From positions 1-9,530 of the forward strand of contig USQE01000032.1 of assembly GCA_900556675.1 (NCBI GenBank): 9,530 nucleotides of DNA, given 5' to 3'. Every line of letters starts with the position of its first letter. The stretch's first letter is position 1. Below, piece after piece: positions 1 to 7,600 of this stretch. The notes under the pieces were generated by a model. It made no database searches. It was not told where the DNA came from and saw nothing but the letters and a program-made list of their open reading frames with translations. Source of the stretch: an uncultured Collinsella sp. Its GTDB lineage: Bacteria > Actinomycetota > Coriobacteriia > Coriobacteriales > Coriobacteriaceae. Made by a program: the position numbers and the translations under genes.

Positions 1-1851
1 TATACAATGTTAGATTTAGACCATGAGGCCAGCGATGCCATCATCGAACGCTGCGTCGAGCTGCTGGCTGGCGGCGGCATCGTCGCCATCAAGGGTCTGG
101 GCGGATTCCACCTGGCCTGCGATGCCGCCAACGAACAGGCGGTGTGCGAGTTGCGCCGTCGCAAGCGTCGCAGCAATAAGCCGCTCGCCGTTATGGTGTG
201 CGGCCTTGCCGACGCCGAGCGCCTGTGTCATATCGATGGCATTGAGCGCAACCTGCTGGCCGGCAGTGTTCGTCCCATTGTGCTGCTGCGTCGCCGCGCA
301 GCCGGCAACGACGCCCACAGCTCCCCCAACGCCCTCGAACTCGCGCCATCCGTCGCGCACGACTTGCCCGAGCTTGGCGTCATGCTCCCCTACACCCCGC
401 TTCAACATTTGCTGCTCGCCGCAGCCGCGGCGCACGGCATGAGCGCAATCGTCATGACCAGCGGAAACCTGAGCGAAGAGCCCATCGAGACCGACGATGC
501 CCTTGCATGGGAGCACCTTGTTGCCGCCGGCATCGCCGATGCGCTGCTCGGTAACGACCGCGCGATTCTGTCGCGCTACGACGACTCCGTGGTACGCGTA
601 GTCGACGGGGTCGTCATGCCCGTGCGCCGCGCACGCGGATATGCGCCGCAGCCGCTGTCGTTGCCGGCGCTCGACAACGCCACGCCCTGTGTGCTCGCCT
701 GCGGGCCGCAGCAAAAAGCCACGATCGCACTCACGCGCGAGGACGCCGACGGCCATGCGGCCTGTTTTGTGTCGCAGCATATCGGCGATGTCGAAAACGG
801 CGCGACTTTCGATGCTTGGAGCGCCGCACGCACGCGTCTGGAAAGCCTCTTTGACCTGGCGCCTGCCGCCTTGGCATGCGACATGCATCCCAGTTATCTG
901 TCGAGCCAATGGGCGCGCGAGCAGGCACGGGAGCACAATCTGCCGCTTATCGAAGTCCAGCACCATCATGCGCACATCGCGAGCGTCATGGCAGAGGCGA
1001 TTGCCGCAGGCCGGCTTGCGCCCGATACACGCGTCCTCGGCATCGCCTTCGACGGCACGGGTGCCGGCACCGATGGCACCATATGGGGCGGTGAGTTTCT
1101 TGTCGCCCATCTCGCCGATTTTGAGCGCGTCGCGCATCTGCGCACCTGGGCGCTTCCCGGTGGCGCCGCATCCGTACACGATGCCCGCCGCAACGCCTTT
1201 GCCCTGCTCAGCGAGCTCGACCTGCTCGAGCACCCGGGAGCCGTGGGGCTCTTGAACAGCCTTGACGAGCAAACGCGCAGCATAACGGCAACGATGATCG
1301 AGCGCGGCATCAACAGTCCGCGCACCAGCAGTATGGGTCGCCTGTTTGATGCCGCAGCCGCGATTTTGGGCATTTGCGGCCAGGCAACCTACGAGGGCGA
1401 ACCCGCCATCGAGCTCGAAGCCGCCGCTTGGCGTGCACTGGACGGCAAAATCGCCCGTTTTCCCGACGACAACGTCGGCTATTCCACATCTGGCCCATCG
1501 TGGTTGGACGGCCCCGATGTGCTGGACCAGAAAGCACTCTTTGAGGCACTTTTGGAGAGAATTGAAGCCGGAGCGCCCGCCGACAGGCTCGCACTCGACT
1601 TCCATGTCGCCGTCGCGCGCTCCTCGGCGCGCATCGCCACCGAAATCTGCGCGCGCGAGGGCATTGGCACCGTCGCGCTCTCGGGCGGCGTGTTCATGAA
1701 CCGACTTCTGCTCCAGCTCCTCACCCGCGAGCTCAAATACGCGGGCCTTGCTGTCTTGGTCCCCCACACCGCACCCGTCAATGACGGCTGCATCGCCTAC
1801 GGTCAGGCGGCGGTCGCAAGCGCTCGTCTTGCGCAGATTGCATCGCAGTAG
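1..1851 (+). CDS. hypF: Carbamoyltransferase HypF, 5'-truncated by window edge
   Basis: HypF takes the carbamoyl group from carbamoyl phosphate and passes it, through carbamoyl-adenylate, to the C-terminal cysteine of HypE. This is the first step of cyanide-ligand synthesis for [NiFe] hydrogenases, and it occurs in the cytoplasm. The reading frame is open to base 1. The visible 614 residues (counted from the ATG at 7) begin at the YrdC-like domain, so the acylphosphatase and zinc-finger part (roughly 190 residues in the family) must lie upstream, and the ATG at 7 is probably internal. YrdC-like motifs are KGLGGFHLACDA (about 29-40), KRRSNKPLAVMV (53-64), MTSGN (about 151) and RRARGYAP (about 206-213). 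The Kae1-like domain has the metal-binding VQHHHAHIA (about 317), FDGTGAGTDGTIWGGEF (about 348), SSMGRLFDA (about 441), YEGEPAIELE (about 462), VALSGGVFMNRLL (about 556) and NDGCIAYGQ (about 592). No internal frameshift is visible. It lies 134 bp upstream of hypC. Confidence 0.96.
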   Translation, partial: YTMLDLDHEASDAIIERCVELLAGGGIVAIKGLGGFHLACDAANEQAVCELRRRKRRSNKPLAVMVCGLADAERLCHIDGIERNLLAGSVRPIVLLRRRAAGNDAHSSPNALELAPSVAHDLPELGVMLPYTPLQHLLLAAAAAHGMSAIVMTSGNLSEEPIETDDALAWEHLVAAGIADALLGNDRAILSRYDDSVVRVVDGVVMPVRRARGYAPQPLSLPALDNATPCVLACGPQQKATIALTREDADGHAACFVSQHIGDVENGATFDAWSAARTRLESLFDLAPAALACDMHPSYLSSQWAREQAREHNLPLIEVQHHHAHIASVMAEAIAAGRLAPDTRVLGIAFDGTGAGTDGTIWGGEFLVAHLADFERVAHLRTWALPGGAASVHDARRNAFALLSELDLLEHPGAVGLLNSLDEQTRSITATMIERGINSPRTSSMGRLFDAAAAILGICGQATYEGEPAIELEAAAWRALDGKIARFPDDNVGYSTSGPSWLDGPDVLDQKALFEALLERIEAGAPADRLALDFHVAVARSSARIATEICAREGIGTVALSGGVFMNRLLLQLLTRELKYAGLAVLVPHTAPVNDGCIAYGQAAVASARLAQIASQ

Positions 1852-1900
1852 CTCGCCCTCACACGCCGCTGTGCCCAGCCGTCTCACAGGCGTAACGCGT

Positions 1901-1929
1901 TTGCCCGCAAACCCCGCGAGCGCTACCAT
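1901..1929 (+). promoter_or_regulatory. Candidate promoter for hypC-hypD
   Basis: In the 134-bp gap between hypF and hypC there is a -35-like TTGCCC (1901-1906), a 17-base spacer and a -10-like TACCAT (1924-1929). Each box matches the sigma-70 consensus at 4 of 6 positions. The dyad CCATC-AACT-GATGG (1926-1939) overlaps the -10 and the expected start site near 1936. The gap is unusually long for an otherwise tight cluster, which supports some separate control. The elements are weak matches, and read-through from hypF is equally possible; no clear terminator follows hypF. Confidence 0.33.
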
Positions 1930-1985
1930 CAACTGATGGATTATTGAGCGCCTATCCAGCGCAAAGCGTCTAAAAGGGGAACAAT

Positions 1986-2246
1986 ATGTGCCTTGCCGTT
2001 CCCGGTAAAGTAGTCAAACGCGACGACGACCTCAAGGCCACCGTCGACATGATGGGCATCGAGCGCCCCGTGTCGCTACGACTCGTGCCGACGGCGCAGG
2101 TTGGCGACTATATTCTCGTACACGCCGGCTTTGGCATCCAGATCGTCGACGAGCAGGAAGCGCAGGAGACGCTCGACCTGGTCAACACCATGACCGAACT
2201 GGCAGAAGAAGACCAACTGGCCAGCAACCCGGCCGAGGCATACTAG
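1986..2246 (+). CDS. hypC: Hydrogenase maturation chaperone HypC
   Basis: HypC is a small (86-residue) HypC/HupF-family chaperone. It binds HypD and carries iron and CO2-derived ligand intermediates, then delivers the Fe(CN)2CO group to the hydrogenase large-subunit precursor. The N-terminus MCLAVPGKVV is the family signature: Cys2, exposed once the initiator Met is removed, is the essential ligand and HypD-contact residue. VGDYILVHAGF (about 39-49, with His46) is the second conserved block, followed by an acidic helical tail. Length is typical. The ATG at 1986 is preceded by AGGGGA (1975-1980) at five bases. Its TAG stop shares one base with the GTG start of hypD, so the two are very likely translationally coupled, matching their physical complex. 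Confidence 0.96.
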   Translation: MCLAVPGKVVKRDDDLKATVDMMGIERPVSLRLVPTAQVGDYILVHAGFGIQIVDEQEAQETLDLVNTMTELAEEDQLASNPAEAY

Positions 2247-3358
2247 TGGCCGGACAGCCGGCGCGCTCCGGTATCGACTTTTCGGCATTTCGCGATTCCA
2301 AGCTGGCCCGCGAGCTCATCGAACGCATCCATGAACTCGTCGGCGACCGCATCATCAACCTTATGGAAGTCTGCGGCACGCACACCGTGAGCATCGGTCG
2401 CTATGGCTTTCGCTCCATTATGCCGGCCGGGCTCAAGCTGCTGAGCGGCCCGGGCTGCCCCGTTTGCGTTACCGCCAACCGCGACATCGACCACGCGATC
2501 GCGCTCGCCAACATAGACGGCGCCATCATCACCACCTTTGGCGACATGATGCGCGTGCCCGGATCGTCCACCTCGCTCGCCGCGCAAAAGGCGGCAGGGC
2601 GCGACATCCGCATCGTCTATTCCCCGCTCGACGCGCTCGACATTGCCGAGCAAAACCCCGATCGTCCGGTCATTTTTATGGGCGTGGGCTTTGAGACTAC
2701 GACGCCCACCATCGCCGCCGCCATCTTGGAGGCCGAGGCACGCGGGCTTTTGAACTTCTCGGTCTATTGCGCCCACAAGACCACGCCGTCGGCGTTGCGC
2801 GCCATCGCCAACGATCCCGAGACCGCCATCGACGGCTTCATCCTGCCGGGCCACGTCGCCACCATCACGGGCTTGGCGCCCTTTAGCTTTTTGGTCGATG
2901 AGTTCGAGACCCCGGGCGTGGTCACCGGGTTTGAGCCGGTCGATATCTTGCAGGGCATCTGCATGCTGGTCCAGATGGTTGTCGAAGGCAGGCCGGCGAT
3001 CGACAACGCCTACCGCCGCGGCGTCAATGCAGACGGCAATCCCGTAGCACGCCAGCTGGTCGAGCAGGTATTTGAGCCGTGCGACGCCACGTGGCGCGGG
3101 CTGGGACCGATTGCCAATTCGGGTCTTTCCATCCGACCCGAATTCGCGCGCTTTGATGCCGGCGCCCGCTTTGACGTGCCCATTGAACCGACGGTTGAGC
3201 CACGCGGATGCCGCTGCGGCGACGTGCTGCGCGGTGCCATCACGCCAAGCGACTGCCCGCTGTTCGGCCACGCATGTACGCCCGAACACCCCGTCGGCCC
3301 CTGCATGGTGAGCTCCGAAGGTAGCTGCGCAGCGTACTACCGCTACCGCGACTATTAG
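2246..3358 (+). CDS. hypD: Hydrogenase maturation scaffold HypD (Fe-S protein)
   Basis: HypD is the 4Fe-4S scaffold on which, with HypC, the Fe(CN)2CO moiety is assembled after HypE supplies cyanide. The 370 residues match the usual family size. Visible motifs are MEVCGTHT with Cys43, LLSGPGCPVCVT with Cys71 and Cys74 (the redox and iron-binding cysteines), GVGFETTTP (about 146-154), YCAHKTTPSALRAI (174-187) and DGFILPGHVATITG (196-209). The C-terminal cysteine-rich region has Cys322, 324, 337, 344, 353 and 361, which includes the cluster ligands. The GTG start is chosen because it overlaps the hypC stop as TAGTG, has GAGG (2235-2238) seven bases upstream, and gives a typical N-terminus. The stop is at 3356-3358, directly before a hairpin. 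Confidence 0.97.
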   Translation: MAGQPARSGIDFSAFRDSKLARELIERIHELVGDRIINLMEVCGTHTVSIGRYGFRSIMPAGLKLLSGPGCPVCVTANRDIDHAIALANIDGAIITTFGDMMRVPGSSTSLAAQKAAGRDIRIVYSPLDALDIAEQNPDRPVIFMGVGFETTTPTIAAAILEAEARGLLNFSVYCAHKTTPSALRAIANDPETAIDGFILPGHVATITGLAPFSFLVDEFETPGVVTGFEPVDILQGICMLVQMVVEGRPAIDNAYRRGVNADGNPVARQLVEQVFEPCDATWRGLGPIANSGLSIRPEFARFDAGARFDVPIEPTVEPRGCRCGDVLRGAITPSDCPLFGHACTPEHPVGPCMVSSEGSCAAYYRYRDY

Positions 3359-3386
3359 GTTCCGCCGTTCTAACGAACGGCGGACC
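3359..3386 (+). terminator. Hairpin between hypD and hypE, possible terminator or attenuator
   Basis: Immediately after the hypD stop the sequence CCGCCGTTC-TAAC-GAACGGCGG (3362-3383) forms a perfect 9-bp stem with a 4-base loop. The flanking T/A pair and GGT/ACC extend the stem with one bulged base. No T-tract follows, so a classical Rho-independent terminator is not assured. It could act as a weak terminator, an mRNA-stabilising 3' hairpin or an attenuator that lowers hypE relative to hypD. Confidence 0.45.
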
Positions 3387-3408
3387 GGTCGACGCTGCGC
3401 CTCACCCA

Positions 3409-3414
3409 TATAAT
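3409..3414 (+). promoter_or_regulatory. Candidate -10 element for hypE
   Basis: A perfect TATAAT lies at 3409-3414, 25 bases before the hypE ATG. No good -35 is seen: the bases 17-18 upstream are CGGTCG or CCGGTC and lie against the hairpin after hypD. A start near 3421 would give a very short leader with just enough room for the GGAG ribosome binding site at 3428-3431. The exact match in GC-rich DNA is suggestive but could be chance. Confidence 0.35.
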
Positions 3415-3439
3415 TCCACCCACGATTGGAGTTTTCGAT

Positions 3440-4474
3440 ATGTCCCGTACTGCCACCGATAGCACTGTCCTGCTGGGCCACGGCTCCGGCGGCCAGATGA
3501 TGAAGCGCATTATCGATGAGGTCTTTCTGGATGCCTTTGGGTCGCCCGAGCTGCTTGCTGGCAACGATGCCGGTGTCGCCGCGTTGCCCGCAAGCGGGCG
3601 AATCGCCATGTCGACCGACAGCTTTGTGGTAACGCCGCAGTTCTTCCCCGGCGGCAATATCGGCCGCCTCGCCGTATGCGGAACCGTCAACGACGTCGCG
3701 ACCTCGGGCGCTAACGTGCGCTACCTCTCATGCGGCTTTATCCTCGAAGAGGGCTATCCCATGGACAAGCTGCGCCAAATTGTGCAGACCATGGCCGAAA
3801 CGGCGCACGAGGCGGGCGTGTCCATAATCACCGGCGACACTAAGGTGGTCGAGCGCGGCGGTGCCGACGGCGTCTACATCAATACCGCCGGCGTGGGCGA
3901 GGTTCCCGCAGGCGTGACGCTCAGCGGTGCCAACTGCCGGCCCGGCGACGCCATCCTGGTGTCGGGTACGCTAGGCGACCACGGCATCGCCATCATGAGC
4001 CAACGCGAGGGCTTGGCGTTTTCGAGCGACATCGAAAGCGACGCTGCGCCGCTCAATCATCTGATTGCCGACGTGCTCGCCGCCGCCCCCGACACCCGCT
4101 GCTTCCGCGACCCCACACGCGGCGGCCTAGCATCCACGCTCAACGAGTTTGCCCAGGCCAGCGGCGTTGCTATGGAGATCGACGAGGATGCCGTGCCCGT
4201 GCGCCCCGATGTGCAGGCGGCATGTGAGATGCTCGGCTACGATGTGCTGCAGGTAGCAAACGAGGGCAAGATGGTCGCCGTGGTGCCTGCTGAGCAGGCC
4301 GATGCCGCGCTGGCGGCCATGCGTGCCGCGCGCTACGGCGAAAACGCCGCGATTATCGGCCGCGTGCTGCCGTTTGGACCGGACGCTCGGCCCGTCGTGC
4401 GCGTACGCACCGGCTGGGGCTCGACCCGCATCCTCGACATGCTCGTGGGAGAGCAGCTGCCCAGGATTTGCTAG
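3440..4474 (+). CDS. hypE: Carbamoyl dehydratase HypE
   Basis: HypE accepts the carbamoyl group from HypF on its C-terminal cysteine and dehydrates it with ATP to a thiocyanate, the CN donor for the HypC-HypD scaffold. It belongs to the PurM/AIR-synthetase-like ATPase family. The 344 residues include GHGSGGQMMKRIIDEVF (about 13-29), NDAGVAAL (42-49), MSTDSFVV (57-64), GNIGRLAVCGTVNDVATSGA (72-91), ITGDTKVVERG (about 134-144), VSGTLGDHG (about 174) and RDPTRGGLAST (about 222-232). The protein ends PRIC, so the catalytic Cys344 is the last residue, as the family requires. The ATG at 3440 has GGAG (3428-3431) eight bases upstream. It is separated from hypD by a hairpin and a possible promoter, but functionally belongs to the same cluster. 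Confidence 0.97.
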   Translation: MSRTATDSTVLLGHGSGGQMMKRIIDEVFLDAFGSPELLAGNDAGVAALPASGRIAMSTDSFVVTPQFFPGGNIGRLAVCGTVNDVATSGANVRYLSCGFILEEGYPMDKLRQIVQTMAETAHEAGVSIITGDTKVVERGGADGVYINTAGVGEVPAGVTLSGANCRPGDAILVSGTLGDHGIAIMSQREGLAFSSDIESDAAPLNHLIADVLAAAPDTRCFRDPTRGGLASTLNEFAQASGVAMEIDEDAVPVRPDVQAACEMLGYDVLQVANEGKMVAVVPAEQADAALAAMRAARYGENAAIIGRVLPFGPDARPVVRVRTGWGSTRILDMLVGEQLPRIC

Positions 4475-4563
4475 CGGCTGCTCTGCAAGCTGCCCAGCAT
4501 CCGGCCACAATCGGCCCGCCCATTTTCACTGGGACGTTGGCCCACTCAAACTGCGGGGAGATG

Positions 4564-4604
4564 GAAGAGCCCTCCTGCCGAGCTGATCGGCAGGAGGGCC
4601 CTTC
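4564..4604. terminator. Long hairpin, probable bidirectional terminator
   Basis: A perfect 13-bp stem, 4569-4581 paired with 4587-4599, closes a 5-base loop (GCTGA). After one A/C mismatch it is extended by GAAG/CTTC (4564-4567 with 4601-4604). It lies between the converging ends of hypE (stop 4474) and the surface-protein gene (stop 4656). On the plus strand it is followed by a modest T-containing stretch (GCTTTG), and on the minus strand by C/T-rich sequence. The position and symmetry fit a terminator for both genes, although neither U-tract is strong. The rest of the 180-bp gap shows nothing else I can support. Confidence 0.8.
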
Positions 4605-4655
4605 GCTTTGCAAAACCATACTCCTTGCAGTATTTACCTGTCAGGCAGACGCTCG

Positions 4656-7600
4656 CTACGCCGCGCGACGCTTGGTGTAGAAAAACCAGCCGCCGACGGC
4701 CGCGATACCGACGATGCCCACGGCAACACCGGCGATGGCAAAGCCGTTCGAGCCCGCGTCCGCAGCCTTGTTGGCGGCGCCGGCGCTCAACGCGGCGGTC
4801 TTGCCGGACGTGCCCGACTTTTTGCCGCTCTTGTCTGTCTTGCCGGCGACGGAAGACTCCGTCGAATCCTTCTTGCCGGATTCGGCCTCGGCCTTGGAAT
4901 CGCCAGCTGCCTTGGCGCCCTCGCTCGAGGAAGCACCGGCCATCTTGGCGGCCACAGGAGCCATTACGCCCGCAAAACCGGCGGTCCCGTTGCCGGCACC
5001 GCCGTCCGACCCGGCACCCGGCGTCAGGACGCCCGGCGCCACCGTGGGCTTCTGCGGGTCCTTGCTGCTCGAGCCCTTGCCCGCCGTCACGGCCGTCTTC
5101 CAGGCAATCGTCTCTCCCGAGGAGACACGATACGTCGTGAGCGCGCGGAGCGCCTGCTCGGTCGCCATGGCGTTGGCCGCGCCGCCCTTGCTGTGCGCAT
5201 AGCCGTTGCCGCCGTCCACGCGGTACAGGTCCAGCGCGCAGACCACGTTGGTCACGGCATTTGCAAACCCGTTAACGGGGTTGGCCGGGTCACGGTCGAG
5301 CGAAAGCAGCGCGAGGATCACCTGGGCATTGGCCTCGGCAGAACCGAAATCACAGGTGCCCGCGCTCATCTTGCCCTTGAGGTAGGAGAGGCCGTTCTCG
5401 ATGGCAGCATCGACCTTGGTGTCGCCCTCATAGGGCGCCACGGCCTGGATCGCCATGGCCGTCAGGTCCACGTCGCCCAGACGCGTACCCTCCACGGCGT
5501 CGTCGCTGCCGAGAAGCTCGCAGACGGCGTCCGCGAGGCTCGCGCGCGTCCAGGCAGAACCGGCGGGTACATCCGAGCCGCTCGCATTAAGCGCCATCAG
5601 CGCAAAGATCTTCTCGTTGGCGCGCGTCATATCGGTGCGGCTGCAGATGAGCTCGACCAGGTTGACGCCGTCATAGTCGGTGATGTCCTCGCCGATGGCG
5701 GAGAGGGCCAGCGCCACACGCTCGGTCTCAGTCAGCGCGCAGGTCGCACTCCCCCACTCGGCCTTGTGCTTGGCCAGCGAGGCGCGGTAGTTGTCGAGCA
5801 GCTTGGAATCGATCTTGCGGCCCGCCTTGGCAAAGTCGTAGATCTCCCACTCGTCGCCGTACTGAAAGGCGTCGGAGCTGCGGCGCACGTCGATGAACGC
5901 AGCGGCAGCATCGATGCCCGCCGAGGCGGACTCACTCGTGGCGGGGCTCGCGGCCACACCGGCCACGGTGATGGTAAGCGTCACGGGCTCGGCACCGGCG
6001 GTCGTGTCCACCGGCGTACCCGTCGCGACCACCGTGCCGGCCGAAAGCGCAGTCACCGTGTAGTCACTCGAGGCCACGTACAGGCCGTCATCGGGAGCGC
6101 CGTCGACGTGCTTCCAGGCGCCCTTCTCGATGCGGTCGATGCCCACGATACCCGAGGCGTCCTTGCCGTCGAGCGTCTTGAACGTCCAGGTGAGGCCGGG
6201 CTCGGTCACGCTCCAGCCGTCCGCGTCGTTTTTACCGGTAAAGGTCAGGTCGAGCTTTTGCGCCGAGCCGGCCTTTAGGTAGAGGCTGTCCGTGCCGGCC
6301 GTCACGCTCGCAAGCGGATTTTGGTAAGCATAAGTCACGTCGCACGACGCGCTGATGACCTTGCCATCGGCGTCCGTGTCGGGCAGCGTCGCGGTAAACG
6401 TGGTGGTGCCAGCCTTGTACGCCGTGTAGCCGATCTCGCCCGCGGTGGCGTAGGCCGCCACGGCAGGATCGCTGCTCGTCACGGTAAAGTTGTCGCGGTT
6501 GGTGGCGTTGTCGGGCGCCACCACCGGGCGTGCGTGATCGGTCAAAAACGCGCCGCGCTCGGAGAGCGGGGTGCGGCCCTGCAGGTAGACGGTGGCGCCG
6601 TCCTCGTTATAGCCCATCGAGATGGACGTGGCGGCCACGGCTTCTGACGTCAGCGTCACGCTCTTGGAGCCAGCGCCCGCAGATGCGACGTCGCGCGGGG
6701 TAACGGTGATCGTGGCACTGCCGGCATGCTTGAAGTAAAAGCAGGCCGAGTAGTCGTTGCTGTAGATGGTCGTAGGATCGCTCGAGGCAAAGTGGAAGCG
6801 GCTGAACGAAACGGGCACGTACTCGTCCTTATCGGCGTCGACGTAATGCACGCGCACCTCGAGGTTGCGCACCTCGGAGCCCTGGACGGTAGCCGCACCA
6901 TCGGTCACGTCGCTCACGGTGCCGTCGGAGGCACGATACCACAGCTCAAAGTCATCGAACTGTTTGGCCTTGGCCTTGATCTTGATGGTGGCCACGGTCT
7001 GCTCGGAACCATTGGCCTTATGCTCGGTGGCGGTCACCGTGCCGGTGGCGTTGTCGTAGATGTAGAGCTCGCCCGTGGACTCGTTGATACCGATGTTTCC
7101 GCGGTTGGCATCGTCGGTGCCCCAGGTGACGGTGCTCGTGGCCGGCACGCCCTTAAGCGCAAAAACGCCAAGTTTGCGGTAGGCGTTCACAGCGTCGGGC
7201 GAAACCTCGAGCATATGGTCGGCAACCGCCTGGCTGGTGCCGTCGTTGGCCGTGAAGCTCACGGTGTAGGTGTCGTCGGGCGTGGTATCCTCGGGCGCCT
7301 GGTAGCTGTTGCCCGAGCCAAAGACCGGCGTGCCATTTTTATCGATACCCCAGCTGCTGCCGTTGGCGCCGCAGTTAGCGTTGATGAGGTCGGCGAAGGC
7401 GTCGGTGGCCATGTCGGCCGGGTCGACGGCATAGGCGTTGACGAGCGCCGAGGCGGGGGCGTCCATCTTGTTGGTGAGGAATGCGCCCCAGTAGGTGTTG
7501 ACGAGCTGGCCCGCGTTGTAGGTCGCGAACAGCGCGCCCGCCGTGCCCTCGGAGGTCGACACGCAGTTGGACACGATGCCGCCGTCGAGCGTGCGCGCAA

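Noticed and set aside
16..1932. 638-codon open frame on the minus strand opposite hypF
   Set aside because: It mirrors hypF in another frame. The translation is rich in Arg, Gly and Cys without family motifs, as expected from GC-rich antisense, while the plus strand has unmistakable HypF motifs.
2243..3481. 412-codon minus-strand open frame opposite hypD
   Set aside because: Antisense shadow of hypD; low-complexity Arg/Gly/Ala translation and no start signal.
4451..4483. Inverted repeat GAGCAGC/GCTGCTC spanning the hypE stop codon
   Set aside because: It is only seven pairs with a long loop and no U-tract, and the much stronger hairpin at 4564-4604 explains termination.
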